From contig CP172536.1 in assembly GCA_044598425.1 (NCBI GenBank), positions 1,736,001 to 1,800,000 on the forward strand: DNA of 64,000 nt, written 5' to 3'. Position 1 is the stretch's first letter, and every line of letters starts with the position of its first letter. Shown piece after piece: positions 50,765 to 59,237 of this stretch. Under the pieces are notes generated by a model. The model did no database searches and was not told the origin of the DNA. It worked only from the letters and a program-made list of their open reading frames with translations. Source of the stretch: JAEVLT01 sp044598425 (GTDB taxonomy: Bacteria; Bacillota; Bacilli; Bacillales; Cytobacillaceae). The translations under genes and the position numbers were made by a program.

Positions 50765-51394
50765 ATGGATTATGTTTCTTTCGGTTCGATAACCATACCA
50801 ACCAAATGGCTTTTGTTGGCAGCGGCTCTTTTATTGAGTTACTTCATTTTAAAATTACATAAAAATCCCTCTTTTTCGTCCAATGTTTTCGATGGGATCT
50901 CCAATAGTTTGTTCATCGGATTAGCGGTTTTAAAACTAAGCTTGATGCTCATCGAACCAGGCCTGGTGATTAAAAATCCATTGTCATTGCTGTATTTTAC
51001 AGGCGGCGATTTAGGGTATTGGCTTGCCGTTGCTAGTGCTGGTGCTTATTTCTTTTGGGAAACAAATAAGAAAGGGGTGCCTCGCGGAGAAAGAATTGTG
51101 GCTTGCTTCTATTATGTTCTTTACGCCTACTCAATTTTCCATTTTGCCGCATTGTTTTTTAAGCCGGGATGGGAACATATTTTAAGCCTTTTATTTTCAG
51201 CGATCGTGTCTTTTTGGTTTTTTGCTTACAAAAAAGGGATTCCATATTATTCTTTTTCAATCGGTTTTGCCCTCTATCAACTTATACTGGCCAATCTATT
51301 TCAAAAATCAGGCAGTTTCTTAAGTTATGAGTATTTCTTTTATGCTTTCCTTATTGTTTTATTGATCATGCTGAAAAAACGTGTCAACAATTGA
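50765..51394 (+). CDS. Multi-pass membrane protein, partner of TlpA-like protein
   Basis: This is a 209-residue protein with about six to seven hydrophobic segments. I do not recognise it firmly. The region LYFTGGDLGYWLAVASAGAY recalls the GGL(x)F(x)G part of prolipoprotein diacylglyceryl transferase (Lgt), so it may be a short Lgt-like paralogue. ATG 50765 follows GGGGG. It is 19 bases upstream of the TlpA-like gene, suggesting a membrane partner that supplies reductant or an anchor for extracytoplasmic thiol redox. Confidence 0.7.
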   Translation: MDYVSFGSITIPTKWLLLAAALLLSYFILKLHKNPSFSSNVFDGISNSLFIGLAVLKLSLMLIEPGLVIKNPLSLLYFTGGDLGYWLAVASAGAYFFWETNKKGVPRGERIVACFYYVLYAYSIFHFAALFFKPGWEHILSLLFSAIVSFWFFAYKKGIPYYSFSIGFALYQLILANLFQKSGSFLSYEYFFYAFLIVLLIMLKKRVNN

Positions 51395-51413
51395 GTAGAG
51401 GAGTTGAACCTTA

Positions 51414-51980
51414 GTGTGGAAAAATATCGCAATTATTGTTATTTTAATGGGCTTACTTGGCTGGGGAATCTACAATCATCAAGCAAAGAAGCAGGTAACG
51501 GAAAAAAGCTTAAAGCAAACTCAGCAATCAAGTCCAGCCAATGCGAAAACAGGAATTGAAAAAGGAAACCTTGCTCCTGATTTTCGTCTGGAAACGGCTG
51601 ATGGAAAAACAGCAAAGCTGTCGGATTACCGCGGCAAAAAGGTTATTTTAAATTTCTGGGCGACATGGTGCCCGCCGTGTAAGGCTGAGATGCCGCATAT
51701 GGAACAATTTTATAAGGAAAACCATACAAAAGGCATCGTCGTTTTAGCTGTGAATTTAACAACAAGTGAAACGGATCCGAGAAACGTAAATAAATTTATT
51801 GCCGACTACGGATTAACATTCCCAGTGTTATTAGATAAAAAGGGTGAAGTTGGGAATCTTTATCAAGCATTCACAATTCCAACAAGTTATATTATCGATA
51901 CAAAAGGGGTCATTCGTGAAAAAATTGTTGGCCCGATGAATAAAGATACAATGCAAAAACTAACGTCCAATATCGATTAA
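51414..51980 (+). CDS. TlpA/ResA-like membrane-anchored thiol-disulfide oxidoreductase
   Basis: This 188-residue protein has an N-terminal signal anchor (IAIIVILMGLLGWGIY) and an extracytoplasmic thioredoxin fold with active site WCPPCK and the cis-Pro region FTIPTSYIID. The start is GTG 51414 with GAGGAG upstream. It belongs to the AhpC/TSA-Redoxin type like ResA. With an upstream CstR-type operator it may reduce persulfides or disulfides outside the membrane, for instance on the reductase encoded downstream. Confidence 0.9.
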   Translation: MWKNIAIIVILMGLLGWGIYNHQAKKQVTEKSLKQTQQSSPANAKTGIEKGNLAPDFRLETADGKTAKLSDYRGKKVILNFWATWCPPCKAEMPHMEQFYKENHTKGIVVLAVNLTTSETDPRNVNKFIADYGLTFPVLLDKKGEVGNLYQAFTIPTSYIIDTKGVIREKIVGPMNKDTMQKLTSNID

Positions 51981-51990
51981 AACATCAAAA

Positions 51991-52036
51991 AAAGCATGTC
52001 ACGCTGCCGTAAACAAAGCGACTGACATGTTTTTTC
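51991..52036 (+). terminator. Terminator after the TlpA-like gene
   Basis: CATGTCA (51995-52001) pairs with TGACATG (52023-52029), flanked by A on the left and a T run on the right. It separates the CstR regulon from the sensor genes. Confidence 0.75.
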
Positions 52037-52152
52037 TTTTTACAAAGATTTTTCAAACAAATGTTCAAAAAATCCTCTCATTTTGCCCGGTTGAAAATGC
52101 AATTTTTCTTATATAGTTATAGTGTAAACCAAATGGGCAGGAGAACATGGCT

Positions 52153-53163
52153 ATGAAAATGAAATGGTATTTATTTTTACTAAGTATTGTAACAGTTTCT
52201 TTTCTATTTTATGGGTTATCCGACTCTTCAAAAGAGTCCCCAACGAAAATTGGGGTACTGATGATCGGCGACAGCCGGTACGAAAAACTGCAGGGGCTTA
52301 AGACAGGATTAAGAGATTTGGGATATAAATCAGATGAGTTTCAGTTTATTGTGAAAAATGCTGCTGAGGATCCCGACAAGCTAAAAAAACAAATCCAGGA
52401 AATGATTAATCTCTATCCAAATATTATTGTCACGCTAGGCGGGATTGAAACAACCGAATTAAAAAAAGTTATGGATAAGCAGAAAGTAAAAATCCCCGTT
52501 GTTTTCGCGGGAGTTGCTTCCCCTAAGACAATCGGCCTCTTTCGAAGCTACAAAAAACCAGGCGGCCAGTTTACAGGGATAAATAATGACCAGGCAAGCA
52601 CTTCTGGTAAACGCTTGGAACTTTTACGTGATCTTGTGCCCTCGTTAAAGCGTGTACATGTTCTCTATGACAAAAATACGGATCTTAGCAGGTTGAGCTT
52701 AAAAGAAACGATTGCTGTCGCTCAAAAATTGTCCATAAGCATTAAGATTTGGAATGTCAGTGATAAAGATTTTAAAGTCAATATTGAAAAGGGACTCCTC
52801 CCTGGTGATGCTCTATTACTGATGCCGGGATATAAAATTGAAATGTTGAACGATGAGATTGTAAATTTGACGAAACAGCATAAACTTCCCGTGATGGGGA
52901 TTTACGAGCATGAAGTAAGACATGGATATTTGGCAAGCTATGGAGCAAGTTTTTTCGATCAAGGGTATCAAGCTGCCCGTTTTGTAAGCCTTATAATCAA
53001 AGGCAACTCACCAGGCGACATACCGATTGAATTGCCTGACAGCTATCGCTTTATTGTGAACAAAAATACCCAAAATTCACTTGGCATTCCTTTAAATAAA
53101 GATTTGCTATACATTGCCGAATTTATTACTACAGATAAAAAAACGGGGGTGGTACAACCATGA
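52153..53163 (+). CDS. Orphan ABC-type substrate-binding protein (ABC_sub_bind/DUF534) of a three-component sensor
   Basis: This 336-residue periplasmic-type binding protein has an N-terminal hydrophobic segment (about 5-20) that looks like a signal anchor without a lipobox Cys. The core is of the ABC_sub_bind family: KIGVLMIGDSRYEKLQGLKT, PNIIVTLGGIETTELKKVMD and VPVVFAGVASP-like sequence. No permease or ATPase gene is near. Instead its stop overlaps the histidine kinase start by ATGA, so it probably hands a ligand signal to the kinase. ATG 52153 has AGGAG 9 bases upstream; ATG 52147 is possible. The ligand is unknown but may be a sulfur or selenium oxyanion. Confidence 0.85.
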   Translation: MKMKWYLFLLSIVTVSFLFYGLSDSSKESPTKIGVLMIGDSRYEKLQGLKTGLRDLGYKSDEFQFIVKNAAEDPDKLKKQIQEMINLYPNIIVTLGGIETTELKKVMDKQKVKIPVVFAGVASPKTIGLFRSYKKPGGQFTGINNDQASTSGKRLELLRDLVPSLKRVHVLYDKNTDLSRLSLKETIAVAQKLSISIKIWNVSDKDFKVNIEKGLLPGDALLLMPGYKIEMLNDEIVNLTKQHKLPVMGIYEHEVRHGYLASYGASFFDQGYQAARFVSLIIKGNSPGDIPIELPDSYRFIVNKNTQNSLGIPLNKDLLYIAEFITTDKKTGVVQP

Positions 53164-55247
53164 AGATTGTTTCAAACTGGCTTCACTCCCAGCCAATTCG
53201 CAATAAAGTGCTTGTTTTTGGAATTTTAATGTCATCACTGCCCTTATTGTTATTAAGTTATTATTATTTTATTCATACAAAAGCAGACTTGGAAAAGCGG
53301 ATCAACGAAAAACAAATACTCGTTTTGAACAATTTATCAACTGAAATTAAGCTGGAAATCGACCAGACTTTTCAAAAGATGCAAATGTTTACGATCTTAA
53401 ATCAAACGGATCGAAATAACAGAGGCTTTTATGAATTATTGCAGCAAAGCGACTCGATAGAGGAGGTCGTGATCAGCAATTCGCAAGGTCTTGTCGAAAA
53501 AAGAGTTTCCCGCTACAGTTTAAATTTGCCGAAAAAAGACGAGAAATGGTTTTCTGATGACATGTGGTATAGTTTTCAAACGAAAGAAAGAACGTATGGA
53601 GAAGTGGAATTTAATCAATTTGGGCAGCCTGTGATGAAACTGGCGATCCCATTTTCCGAAAACGGCCAGCGCAAAGGAATTGGCGTCGTGGTGCAGCTAC
53701 AAAAGATCATCGGAAAAATTTCTTCGCTAAGGCAAGATCAATCTTCCTATTTATATTTATTGGACAAACGCGGAAAAGTGATTGCCCACCAGGAATACAG
53801 CAAGCTTTGGCAAAAGCGAACGAATCTTGAGAACAATTCAGTGTTAGGGGTAAAAGAAAAAATTGCCGGTTTGGATTGGACGCTCGTTATGGAGCAGCCC
53901 AAAACATCGGCTTATGAACCAATTGATAAGATGATGCAAAACGGCCTAACCGTCGTTGCTATTGCGACATTGATGGCCAGCTTAATCAGCATTTACGCGG
54001 GGCTTTATTTTACAAAACCAATCGTTATGCTTGACAAGGCAATGAGGAAATTGAAAATTGGTGAAAAATTTGAACCATTGCAGCTGGAGCAAACGGATGA
54101 AATGGGGATGCTTGTCCAATCGTTTAACGTCATGAGCAAGGAGCTGCAGGAAAAATCACTCCGGCTTGAGCAGGAAAAAGAACGGCTGAATCTTGTTTTG
54201 AATGGAATTGGCGCAGGCCTAGGACTTGTCACAAGTGATTATAAAATCACGTGGATGAATCCGCTGTTGCAGGAACTCCTTCACGAAAAACAGCTGCAGC
54301 TGCCATGCTACGCGTTGGTAGGCGCTTCGCATGCCCCGTGCAATGATTGCATGATTACGTGTCCGGGAATTACGGGCAACGCAGATAAACTCATTACGTT
54401 CGAAGATGCGGATGGTGTGCAGCGGATATACCGGCACAGAGTATTTCCGCTACATCATGCGATCGAAGGCGAAGGGGAATTTTTATTATTTATTGAAGAT
54501 ATCACAGAGCAAAAGGAAATCGAAGAAAAGATTGTCCAAACGGATAAATTGGCGGCGCTCGGTTTAATGGCTTCGAGCTTTGCCCATGAAGTCAATAATC
54601 CACTGACAACGATAAATGTCTATGCGGAAGATCTTTTAGACAGGATGAAAAGCGAGGATGCCAGCCTTGATGAAGACGAAATGGTCTATTACTTGAAAAA
54701 AATTAAGGATAATACAACACGCTGCAAAAAAATCACCGGAAACCTCCTTAATTTTTCACGAAAAACGAGTTGGTCCCAAACATCCATTCATATTCAAGAA
54801 ACGATTCAAGAGGCAGTTAGCCTTGTCGGACATACAATGAAGAAAAAAAATCTAGCGCTAAAGGTTGAGGTTGATCCCGCTATCCCTGATTTTAGCGGCG
54901 ATAGCTTAAAGCTGATGCAGGTTCTTGTGAATTTGTTGAATAATGCCATCGATTCGTTTAAGAAAGAGGGCGCAATTTCGATTTTAGCGAAAAAAGTAGG
55001 GGCAAATCTTTTACTATCAGTGAGTGATACGGGGGAAGGAATTCCAAAGGAAATCCTTTCAAAAATATTTGACCCATTTTTTACAACAAAGCCTGTCGGA
55101 AAAGGCACCGGTCTTGGTTTATCGGTGTGCTATGGCATTATTCAGCAATTCGCCGGCACGATACAAATATCTAGTGAACCGGGAATCGGTACAACAGTTG
55201 AAATGACAATCCCGTTGCAGAGAGATGTATTGAAGGAGGTAAATTAA
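53160..55247 (+). CDS. Membrane sensor histidine kinase (NtrB class) with Cys-rich PAS domain
   Basis: This is a 695-residue kinase. A first membrane helix (about 16-38) and a second (about 262-284) frame an extracytoplasmic Cache-like domain. HAMP (about 285-335) and a PAS-like domain with Cys383, Cys394, Cys397 and Cys401 (LPCYALVGASHAPCNDCMIT) follow, then HisKA with His476 in SSFAHEVNNPLTTINVYAED and an HATPase with NLLNNAIDSF and GTGLGLSV. The HxxNNP type HisKA is that of NtrB-like kinases paired with sigma-54 activators, and such a regulator starts one base after its stop. The CxxC pair could bind metal or sense redox. Confidence 0.9.
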   Translation: MKIVSNWLHSQPIRNKVLVFGILMSSLPLLLLSYYYFIHTKADLEKRINEKQILVLNNLSTEIKLEIDQTFQKMQMFTILNQTDRNNRGFYELLQQSDSIEEVVISNSQGLVEKRVSRYSLNLPKKDEKWFSDDMWYSFQTKERTYGEVEFNQFGQPVMKLAIPFSENGQRKGIGVVVQLQKIIGKISSLRQDQSSYLYLLDKRGKVIAHQEYSKLWQKRTNLENNSVLGVKEKIAGLDWTLVMEQPKTSAYEPIDKMMQNGLTVVAIATLMASLISIYAGLYFTKPIVMLDKAMRKLKIGEKFEPLQLEQTDEMGMLVQSFNVMSKELQEKSLRLEQEKERLNLVLNGIGAGLGLVTSDYKITWMNPLLQELLHEKQLQLPCYALVGASHAPCNDCMITCPGITGNADKLITFEDADGVQRIYRHRVFPLHHAIEGEGEFLLFIEDITEQKEIEEKIVQTDKLAALGLMASSFAHEVNNPLTTINVYAEDLLDRMKSEDASLDEDEMVYYLKKIKDNTTRCKKITGNLLNFSRKTSWSQTSIHIQETIQEAVSLVGHTMKKKNLALKVEVDPAIPDFSGDSLKLMQVLVNLLNNAIDSFKKEGAISILAKKVGANLLLSVSDTGEGIPKEILSKIFDPFFTTKPVGKGTGLGLSVCYGIIQQFAGTIQISSEPGIGTTVEMTIPLQRDVLKEVN

Positions 55248-56582
55248 ATGACAGCAAGATTATTGGTGGTAGATGACGAGGAGGATATTATTGAGCTTCT
55301 TGTTCACCGTCTAAGAAGAAAAGGATTTGAAGTTGATTTTTCCTTAACGGCAGAGGATGCTCTCCCTTTGTTAAAAAAGCATTATTTCGATGTGGCCATC
55401 TATGATATCCGCCTGCCGAAAATGGATGGAATTACATTATTAAAAGAAACAAAGTCGATTCAGCCGGATATCCAAGTTCTGATGCTCACCGGTCATGGGA
55501 CGATTGAAACCGCCATTGAAGCCATGAAGAATGGCGCCTTTGACTATCTGGCCAAACCTTACAATCTATCAGAACTGGAATTAACGATCACCAAGGCGTT
55601 GGAGAACAAATTGCTAAAAGAAAAAAATGAAAGCATGCGTAAAATTATGAAGCAGCAAAATGGGTTTGAAATTATTGGGGAAAATCCTCGTTTTCAAGAG
55701 CTGCTCAACTTGACAAAACGAGTTGCCGACAGCGATGTTCCAGTGTTAATCGAAGGGGAAAGCGGTACAGGTAAAGAGCTGTTTGCTAAAGCACTGCATT
55801 ACTGGAGCTGCCGCGCTGAAGAGCCGTTTGTTGCAGTCAACTCAGGCGCCCTTCCCGAACAATTGCTTGAGAGTGAACTGTTTGGTCATGTAAAAGGGGC
55901 GTTTACAGGGGCGAGTCAAGATAAGAAAGGGCTGGTTGAAGCGGCCAATGGCGGAACGTTATTTTTAGATGAATTAGGTGAAATGCCGCTTGTTCTTCAA
56001 GTAAAACTGCTTCGCTTTTTAGAGACAGGAGAATTTCGCAGAGTCGGCGATATTCGGGAACGAAGAGTTGCCGTCCGAGTTGTCGCCGCAACCAATCGGG
56101 ATCTAGAAAAGGAAGTGGCCGCAGGCAATTTCCGCCAAGATCTTTATTATCGCTTAAATGTTGTTAAACTAACAATTCCGCCGCTTAGAGAACGGAAAGA
56201 TGATCTGCCGCTGCTCATTGATTTTTTTATTAAAAAAAGAGCCCTAGATCGTGAAAAAACAATGTCTGACGAAGCGTTTGCCGAATTGCAGGCATATGAT
56301 TTTCCCGGAAACGTTCGCGAGCTCCATCATTTGATCGAAAGAGGACTTTTATTGTCAAAAGGAAATACTATTGAGGCTGAAGATCTTCTGCTCGCCAATC
56401 ATTCAAGAAACTCAAGAAGTTTGGCTAAAGCAGAGCTTCATACTTTAGAGGAAATTGAAAAGACTCATATTGAAAAAGTATTAAAGCAACTCGCTTGGAA
56501 TAAAACGAAGGCAGCTGAAGTTTTAGGGATTAGTGTCCGAAATTTATATCGAAAAATCGAGCAGTATGCCATAAATGCGTAG
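55248..56582 (+). CDS. Sigma-54-dependent NtrC-family response regulator
   Basis: This is a 444-residue activator. The receiver domain carries the phospho-acceptor Asp53 (VAIYDIRLPKMDG). The AAA+ domain has Walker A GESGTGKE (170-177), the sigma-54 contact loop GAFTGA (217-222) and Walker B GGTLFLDELGEM. The C-terminal Fis-type HTH reads AAEVLGISVRNLYRKI. The start directly follows the kinase stop. A sigma-54 promoter lies 160 bases downstream before tatA, with paired dyads that are good candidates for its binding sites. Confidence 0.95.
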   Translation: MTARLLVVDDEEDIIELLVHRLRRKGFEVDFSLTAEDALPLLKKHYFDVAIYDIRLPKMDGITLLKETKSIQPDIQVLMLTGHGTIETAIEAMKNGAFDYLAKPYNLSELELTITKALENKLLKEKNESMRKIMKQQNGFEIIGENPRFQELLNLTKRVADSDVPVLIEGESGTGKELFAKALHYWSCRAEEPFVAVNSGALPEQLLESELFGHVKGAFTGASQDKKGLVEAANGGTLFLDELGEMPLVLQVKLLRFLETGEFRRVGDIRERRVAVRVVAATNRDLEKEVAAGNFRQDLYYRLNVVKLTIPPLRERKDDLPLLIDFFIKKRALDREKTMSDEAFAELQAYDFPGNVRELHHLIERGLLLSKGNTIEAEDLLLANHSRNSRSLAKAELHTLEEIEKTHIEKVLKQLAWNKTKAAEVLGISVRNLYRKIEQYAINA

Positions 56583-56584
56583 TC

Positions 56585-56633
56585 TGACAAAATGACATAC
56601 CTAAAAAAGCAAAAGCCATGACAAAATGGCATA
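56585..56633 (+). promoter_or_regulatory. Tandem dyads, probable enhancer (UAS) of the NtrC-type regulator
   Basis: TGACAAAATGACATA (56585) and TGACAAAATGGCATA (56619) are near-identical, each a TGnCAn3TGnCA dyad. Their starts are 34 bases apart, about three helical turns, and they lie about 110-155 bases before the -24 box. Two enhancer sites on one DNA face are typical for NtrC-type activators. Confidence 0.75.
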
Positions 56634-56638
56634 AATCG

Positions 56639-56681
56639 AACGATAAAAGGAGGAAAATGGATCTCCTTTTATCGTTTTTTT
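56639..56681 (+). terminator. Strong terminator after the regulator gene
   Basis: The 14-base perfect arms AACGATAAAAGGAG and CTCCTTTTATCGTT are followed by a T run. It cuts the sensor operon from the reductase operon, leaving the latter dependent on the sigma-54 promoter. Confidence 0.9.
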
Positions 56682-56740
56682 ATGCGAAAAAAATTTTTTT
56701 ATCCAGCAATCATAGCATTTTTCGTTTAGAGTAAAAAAGT

Positions 56741-56756
56741 TGGCACACTTCTTGCA
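56741..56756 (+). promoter_or_regulatory. Sigma-54 (-24/-12) promoter
   Basis: TGGCAC, five bases and TTGCA match the sigma-54 consensus TGGCAC-N5-TTGCW fully, with GG and GC ten bases apart. The expected start is about 11 bases downstream, some 35 bases before the tatA start codon. Confidence 0.9.
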
Positions 56757-56801
56757 ATATAGTTAAGTGAAAAAACAATATTTTAATAGGGAGTGTACAC
56801 T

Positions 56802-57008
56802 ATGCTATCCAACATTGGAATCCCAGGATTAATTTTAATTCTTACCCTCGCTTTAATCGTTTTCGGTCCCAAAAAATTGCCGGAAATCGGCCGTGCGTTT
56901 GGGCAAACGTTAAAGGAATTTAAAAAATCTACAAGGGAATTGACAGAAGACATTACGGATGAAATCAAAGATGTAAAGGAAACAGTAAAAATAGAAAAAG
57001 ACAAGTAA
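56802..57008 (+). CDS. tatA: TatA/TatE-family twin-arginine translocase subunit
   Basis: This 68-residue protein has one membrane helix (IGIPGLILILTLALIVFGPK) with the FGPKKLPEIGRAFGQTLKEF amphipathic helix and a charged tail. ATG 56802 has GGGAG 8 bases upstream; GTG 56793 is less likely. It is the first gene of the sigma-54 operon and precedes a Tat-exported molybdoenzyme, so it probably boosts export of that enzyme. No tatC is in the window. Confidence 0.93.
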   Translation: MLSNIGIPGLILILTLALIVFGPKKLPEIGRAFGQTLKEFKKSTRELTEDITDEIKDVKETVKIEKDK

Positions 57009-57025
57009 GGAAAGGATGATCGAAA

Positions 57026-57919
57026 ATGGGGTTTTTAACGGGATCAGGATTCGATATCAATCGTTTCGGAAATATGATTGACGATATCCTGCCAGATGGA
57101 AAAGAGGAGTTAGACAAATCGCCTTACGACACCCAGCTAGGCTTAAATATGGCAAGGGATGCAAGAAAAGTTTTGAATGGAAAGTTAAAAATAGAAGATT
57201 TCCACAAAGTCTATTCAGCCTCGCTGATTAAAGAGTTTGGTGAAGACTATGCAGGGGCTCCTGCGAAATCGACTAAAAAACAAACCGGACCAAAATGGGG
57301 AATGGTCATTGACTTGCGGAAATGTGTCGGCTGCGATACTTGCACTGTTTCATGCAAAGCGGAAAATAAAACGCCGCCAGGGATGTCTTATAATGTCGTG
57401 CTTGAACAAGTACTAGGCGATTATCCGAATATTTCTGTTGTGAATTTGCCAAGGCCATGCATGCAATGTGATAAACCGGCATGTGCTCAAGTTTGTCCAA
57501 CAAGAGCTACCTATAAGATGGATAACGGTATTGTTGCTATTGATAACGACCGCTGCATTGGCTGCCGTTATTGCATGGTAGCGTGTCCTTACGGTGCCCG
57601 ATCTTATGATTTTGGCAACAGCTATGAGCAGGAAATGATCGGTGCGAACGACGTGACAAGTCCAGAGTACGGCATGAACCGCGGGGAAAGAAAAAAAGGC
57701 AAGATTCCAGAAGGCACCGTTCGCAAATGCAGTTTTTGTTATCACCGCCTGCAGCGCGGGGAAGAACCGGCATGTGTGGAAACTTGTATCGGCGATGCCC
57801 GTTTCTTCGGCGACTTTAGCGATCCAAACAGTACGGTATCCAAACTAGCGGCCAGCCCAAGGGCATTTCGTTTAAAAGAAGAACTAGGAACCCAGCCAAG
57901 GGTTGTTTACTTAAGATAA
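57026..57919 (+). CDS. Four-cluster ferredoxin subunit of molybdoreductase (PsrB/TtrB/SrdB-like)
   Basis: This is a 297-residue electron transfer subunit with four Cys motifs for [4Fe-4S] clusters: CVGCDTCTVSC, CMQCDKPACAQVCP, CIGCRYCMVACP and CSFCYHRLQRGEEPACVETC. About 90 residues precede the first cluster, longer than in classical PsrB, and include no Tat signal, so it would be carried out together with the catalytic subunit. It moves electrons from the NrfD-like subunit to the molybdenum subunit. It starts 18 bases after tatA. Confidence 0.93.
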   Translation: MGFLTGSGFDINRFGNMIDDILPDGKEELDKSPYDTQLGLNMARDARKVLNGKLKIEDFHKVYSASLIKEFGEDYAGAPAKSTKKQTGPKWGMVIDLRKCVGCDTCTVSCKAENKTPPGMSYNVVLEQVLGDYPNISVVNLPRPCMQCDKPACAQVCPTRATYKMDNGIVAIDNDRCIGCRYCMVACPYGARSYDFGNSYEQEMIGANDVTSPEYGMNRGERKKGKIPEGTVRKCSFCYHRLQRGEEPACVETCIGDARFFGDFSDPNSTVSKLAASPRAFRLKEELGTQPRVVYLR

Positions 57920-57941
57920 TTTAGAAAGGGAGCGTGAGAAC

Positions 57942-59237
57942 ATGAACAGTAAAGTTTCGACAACCCGGCTGCAAACCGAAATCAAGCCAGCGGGTATGAA
58001 CAAGCAACTTGAAAAAATGTGGTGGCTCTTTTTACTTGCCATCTTCGTCATCGGCATCTATTCGATTATTAAAGGCTATTTTTTAGAAGGAATGTCTTCT
58101 ACGAATCTATCAAATACTGTTCCATGGGGCGGATGGGTTGCTTTTTATATCTACTTTATTGGGATGAGCGCCGGATCGTTTTTACTATCCACTCTCGTCT
58201 ACGGATTTGGAATGACACAATATGAAAAAATTGGCCGTTCAGCTCTTTTATCGGCAATCGTAAGCATGATCACTGCGATTACGTTTATTTTCCTGGATAT
58301 CGGCCGTCCGGATCATGTTTTTAATTCGGTAATCTATTGGAACGTAACAAGTACGATGTCATGGGAGATTCACTTTTATATTGTTTATATCGTGTTATTA
58401 GTGACTGAACTTTATCTATCGATGCGCAAAGATTTAGTTGATTTATCAAAAGGTGATGGGTTTAAAGCCAAACTCTATCGCTTGTTAGTATTAAATAAAC
58501 AGGCATTCACTAAAGAAGATTTGATCCGCGATCGCAAAGTTTTAAAGGTTCTTGGGATTATTGGTATCCCGCTTGCCATCTTTGGGGTTCACGGCGGAAC
58601 AGGCTCCATTTTTGCCGTTTTAAAAGCAAGGCCATTCTTAAATTCCGGGCTGTTCCCCATTATTTTCGTTCTTTCTGCACTTGTATCAGGAACTGCGCTT
58701 GCGATTGCGATTTATGTTGTCAAAAGCAAAGCCCAAAAACGCCCGATCGACAAGCCAATGGTTCGATCGCTCGGAAGTATGCTTGCGTTATTCTTAGCCA
58801 TTGAATTAGGGATGGAATGGTATGAATTTTTAATCGGCTTCTACGGTCTTCAGCATGAAGAAGTAACAACGATTAAATTGATGATGTCAGGCCCGTGGTG
58901 GTGGAGTTTCTGGCTCTTCCAAATGGGATTAGCGATGGTCTTTCCGTTAATTATTTTATTCATTAAAAAGACAAGAACTTCTGTGAACTGGATCTTGGCA
59001 GCAGCCATAATGACCATCATCGGGATTGTCGGTGTTCGTTTTAACATGGTTGTCCCGAGTTTGATTATTCCAACAATTGATGGACTCCCATACGGAAACT
59101 ATTATCCGAACCTTTCTGAGTGGGTAACTACCTTTGGACTGATCGCAATGTGTTTAATCATTTACACCCTCGGTGAAAAACTTTTTCCGATTGAGGAAAG
59201 TGAAAATAGTGAAAGTGAAGTGAACAGCTATGAGTAA
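57942..59237 (+). CDS. NrfD/PsrC-family quinol-oxidising membrane subunit
   Basis: This is a 431-residue polytopic membrane protein with about ten hydrophobic segments. Typical NrfD-family stretches include VPWGGWVAFYIYFIGMSAGS and FLDIGRPDHVFNSVIYWN. It oxidises menaquinol and passes electrons to the ferredoxin subunit. GGGAGCGTGAG precedes the ATG, and its end overlaps the catalytic gene by 8 bases. The size fits the SrdC/TtrC-like group better than the shorter PsrC. Confidence 0.92.
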   Translation: MNSKVSTTRLQTEIKPAGMNKQLEKMWWLFLLAIFVIGIYSIIKGYFLEGMSSTNLSNTVPWGGWVAFYIYFIGMSAGSFLLSTLVYGFGMTQYEKIGRSALLSAIVSMITAITFIFLDIGRPDHVFNSVIYWNVTSTMSWEIHFYIVYIVLLVTELYLSMRKDLVDLSKGDGFKAKLYRLLVLNKQAFTKEDLIRDRKVLKVLGIIGIPLAIFGVHGGTGSIFAVLKARPFLNSGLFPIIFVLSALVSGTALAIAIYVVKSKAQKRPIDKPMVRSLGSMLALFLAIELGMEWYEFLIGFYGLQHEEVTTIKLMMSGPWWWSFWLFQMGLAMVFPLIILFIKKTRTSVNWILAAAIMTIIGIVGVRFNMVVPSLIIPTIDGLPYGNYYPNLSEWVTTFGLIAMCLIIYTLGEKLFPIEESENSESEVNSYE

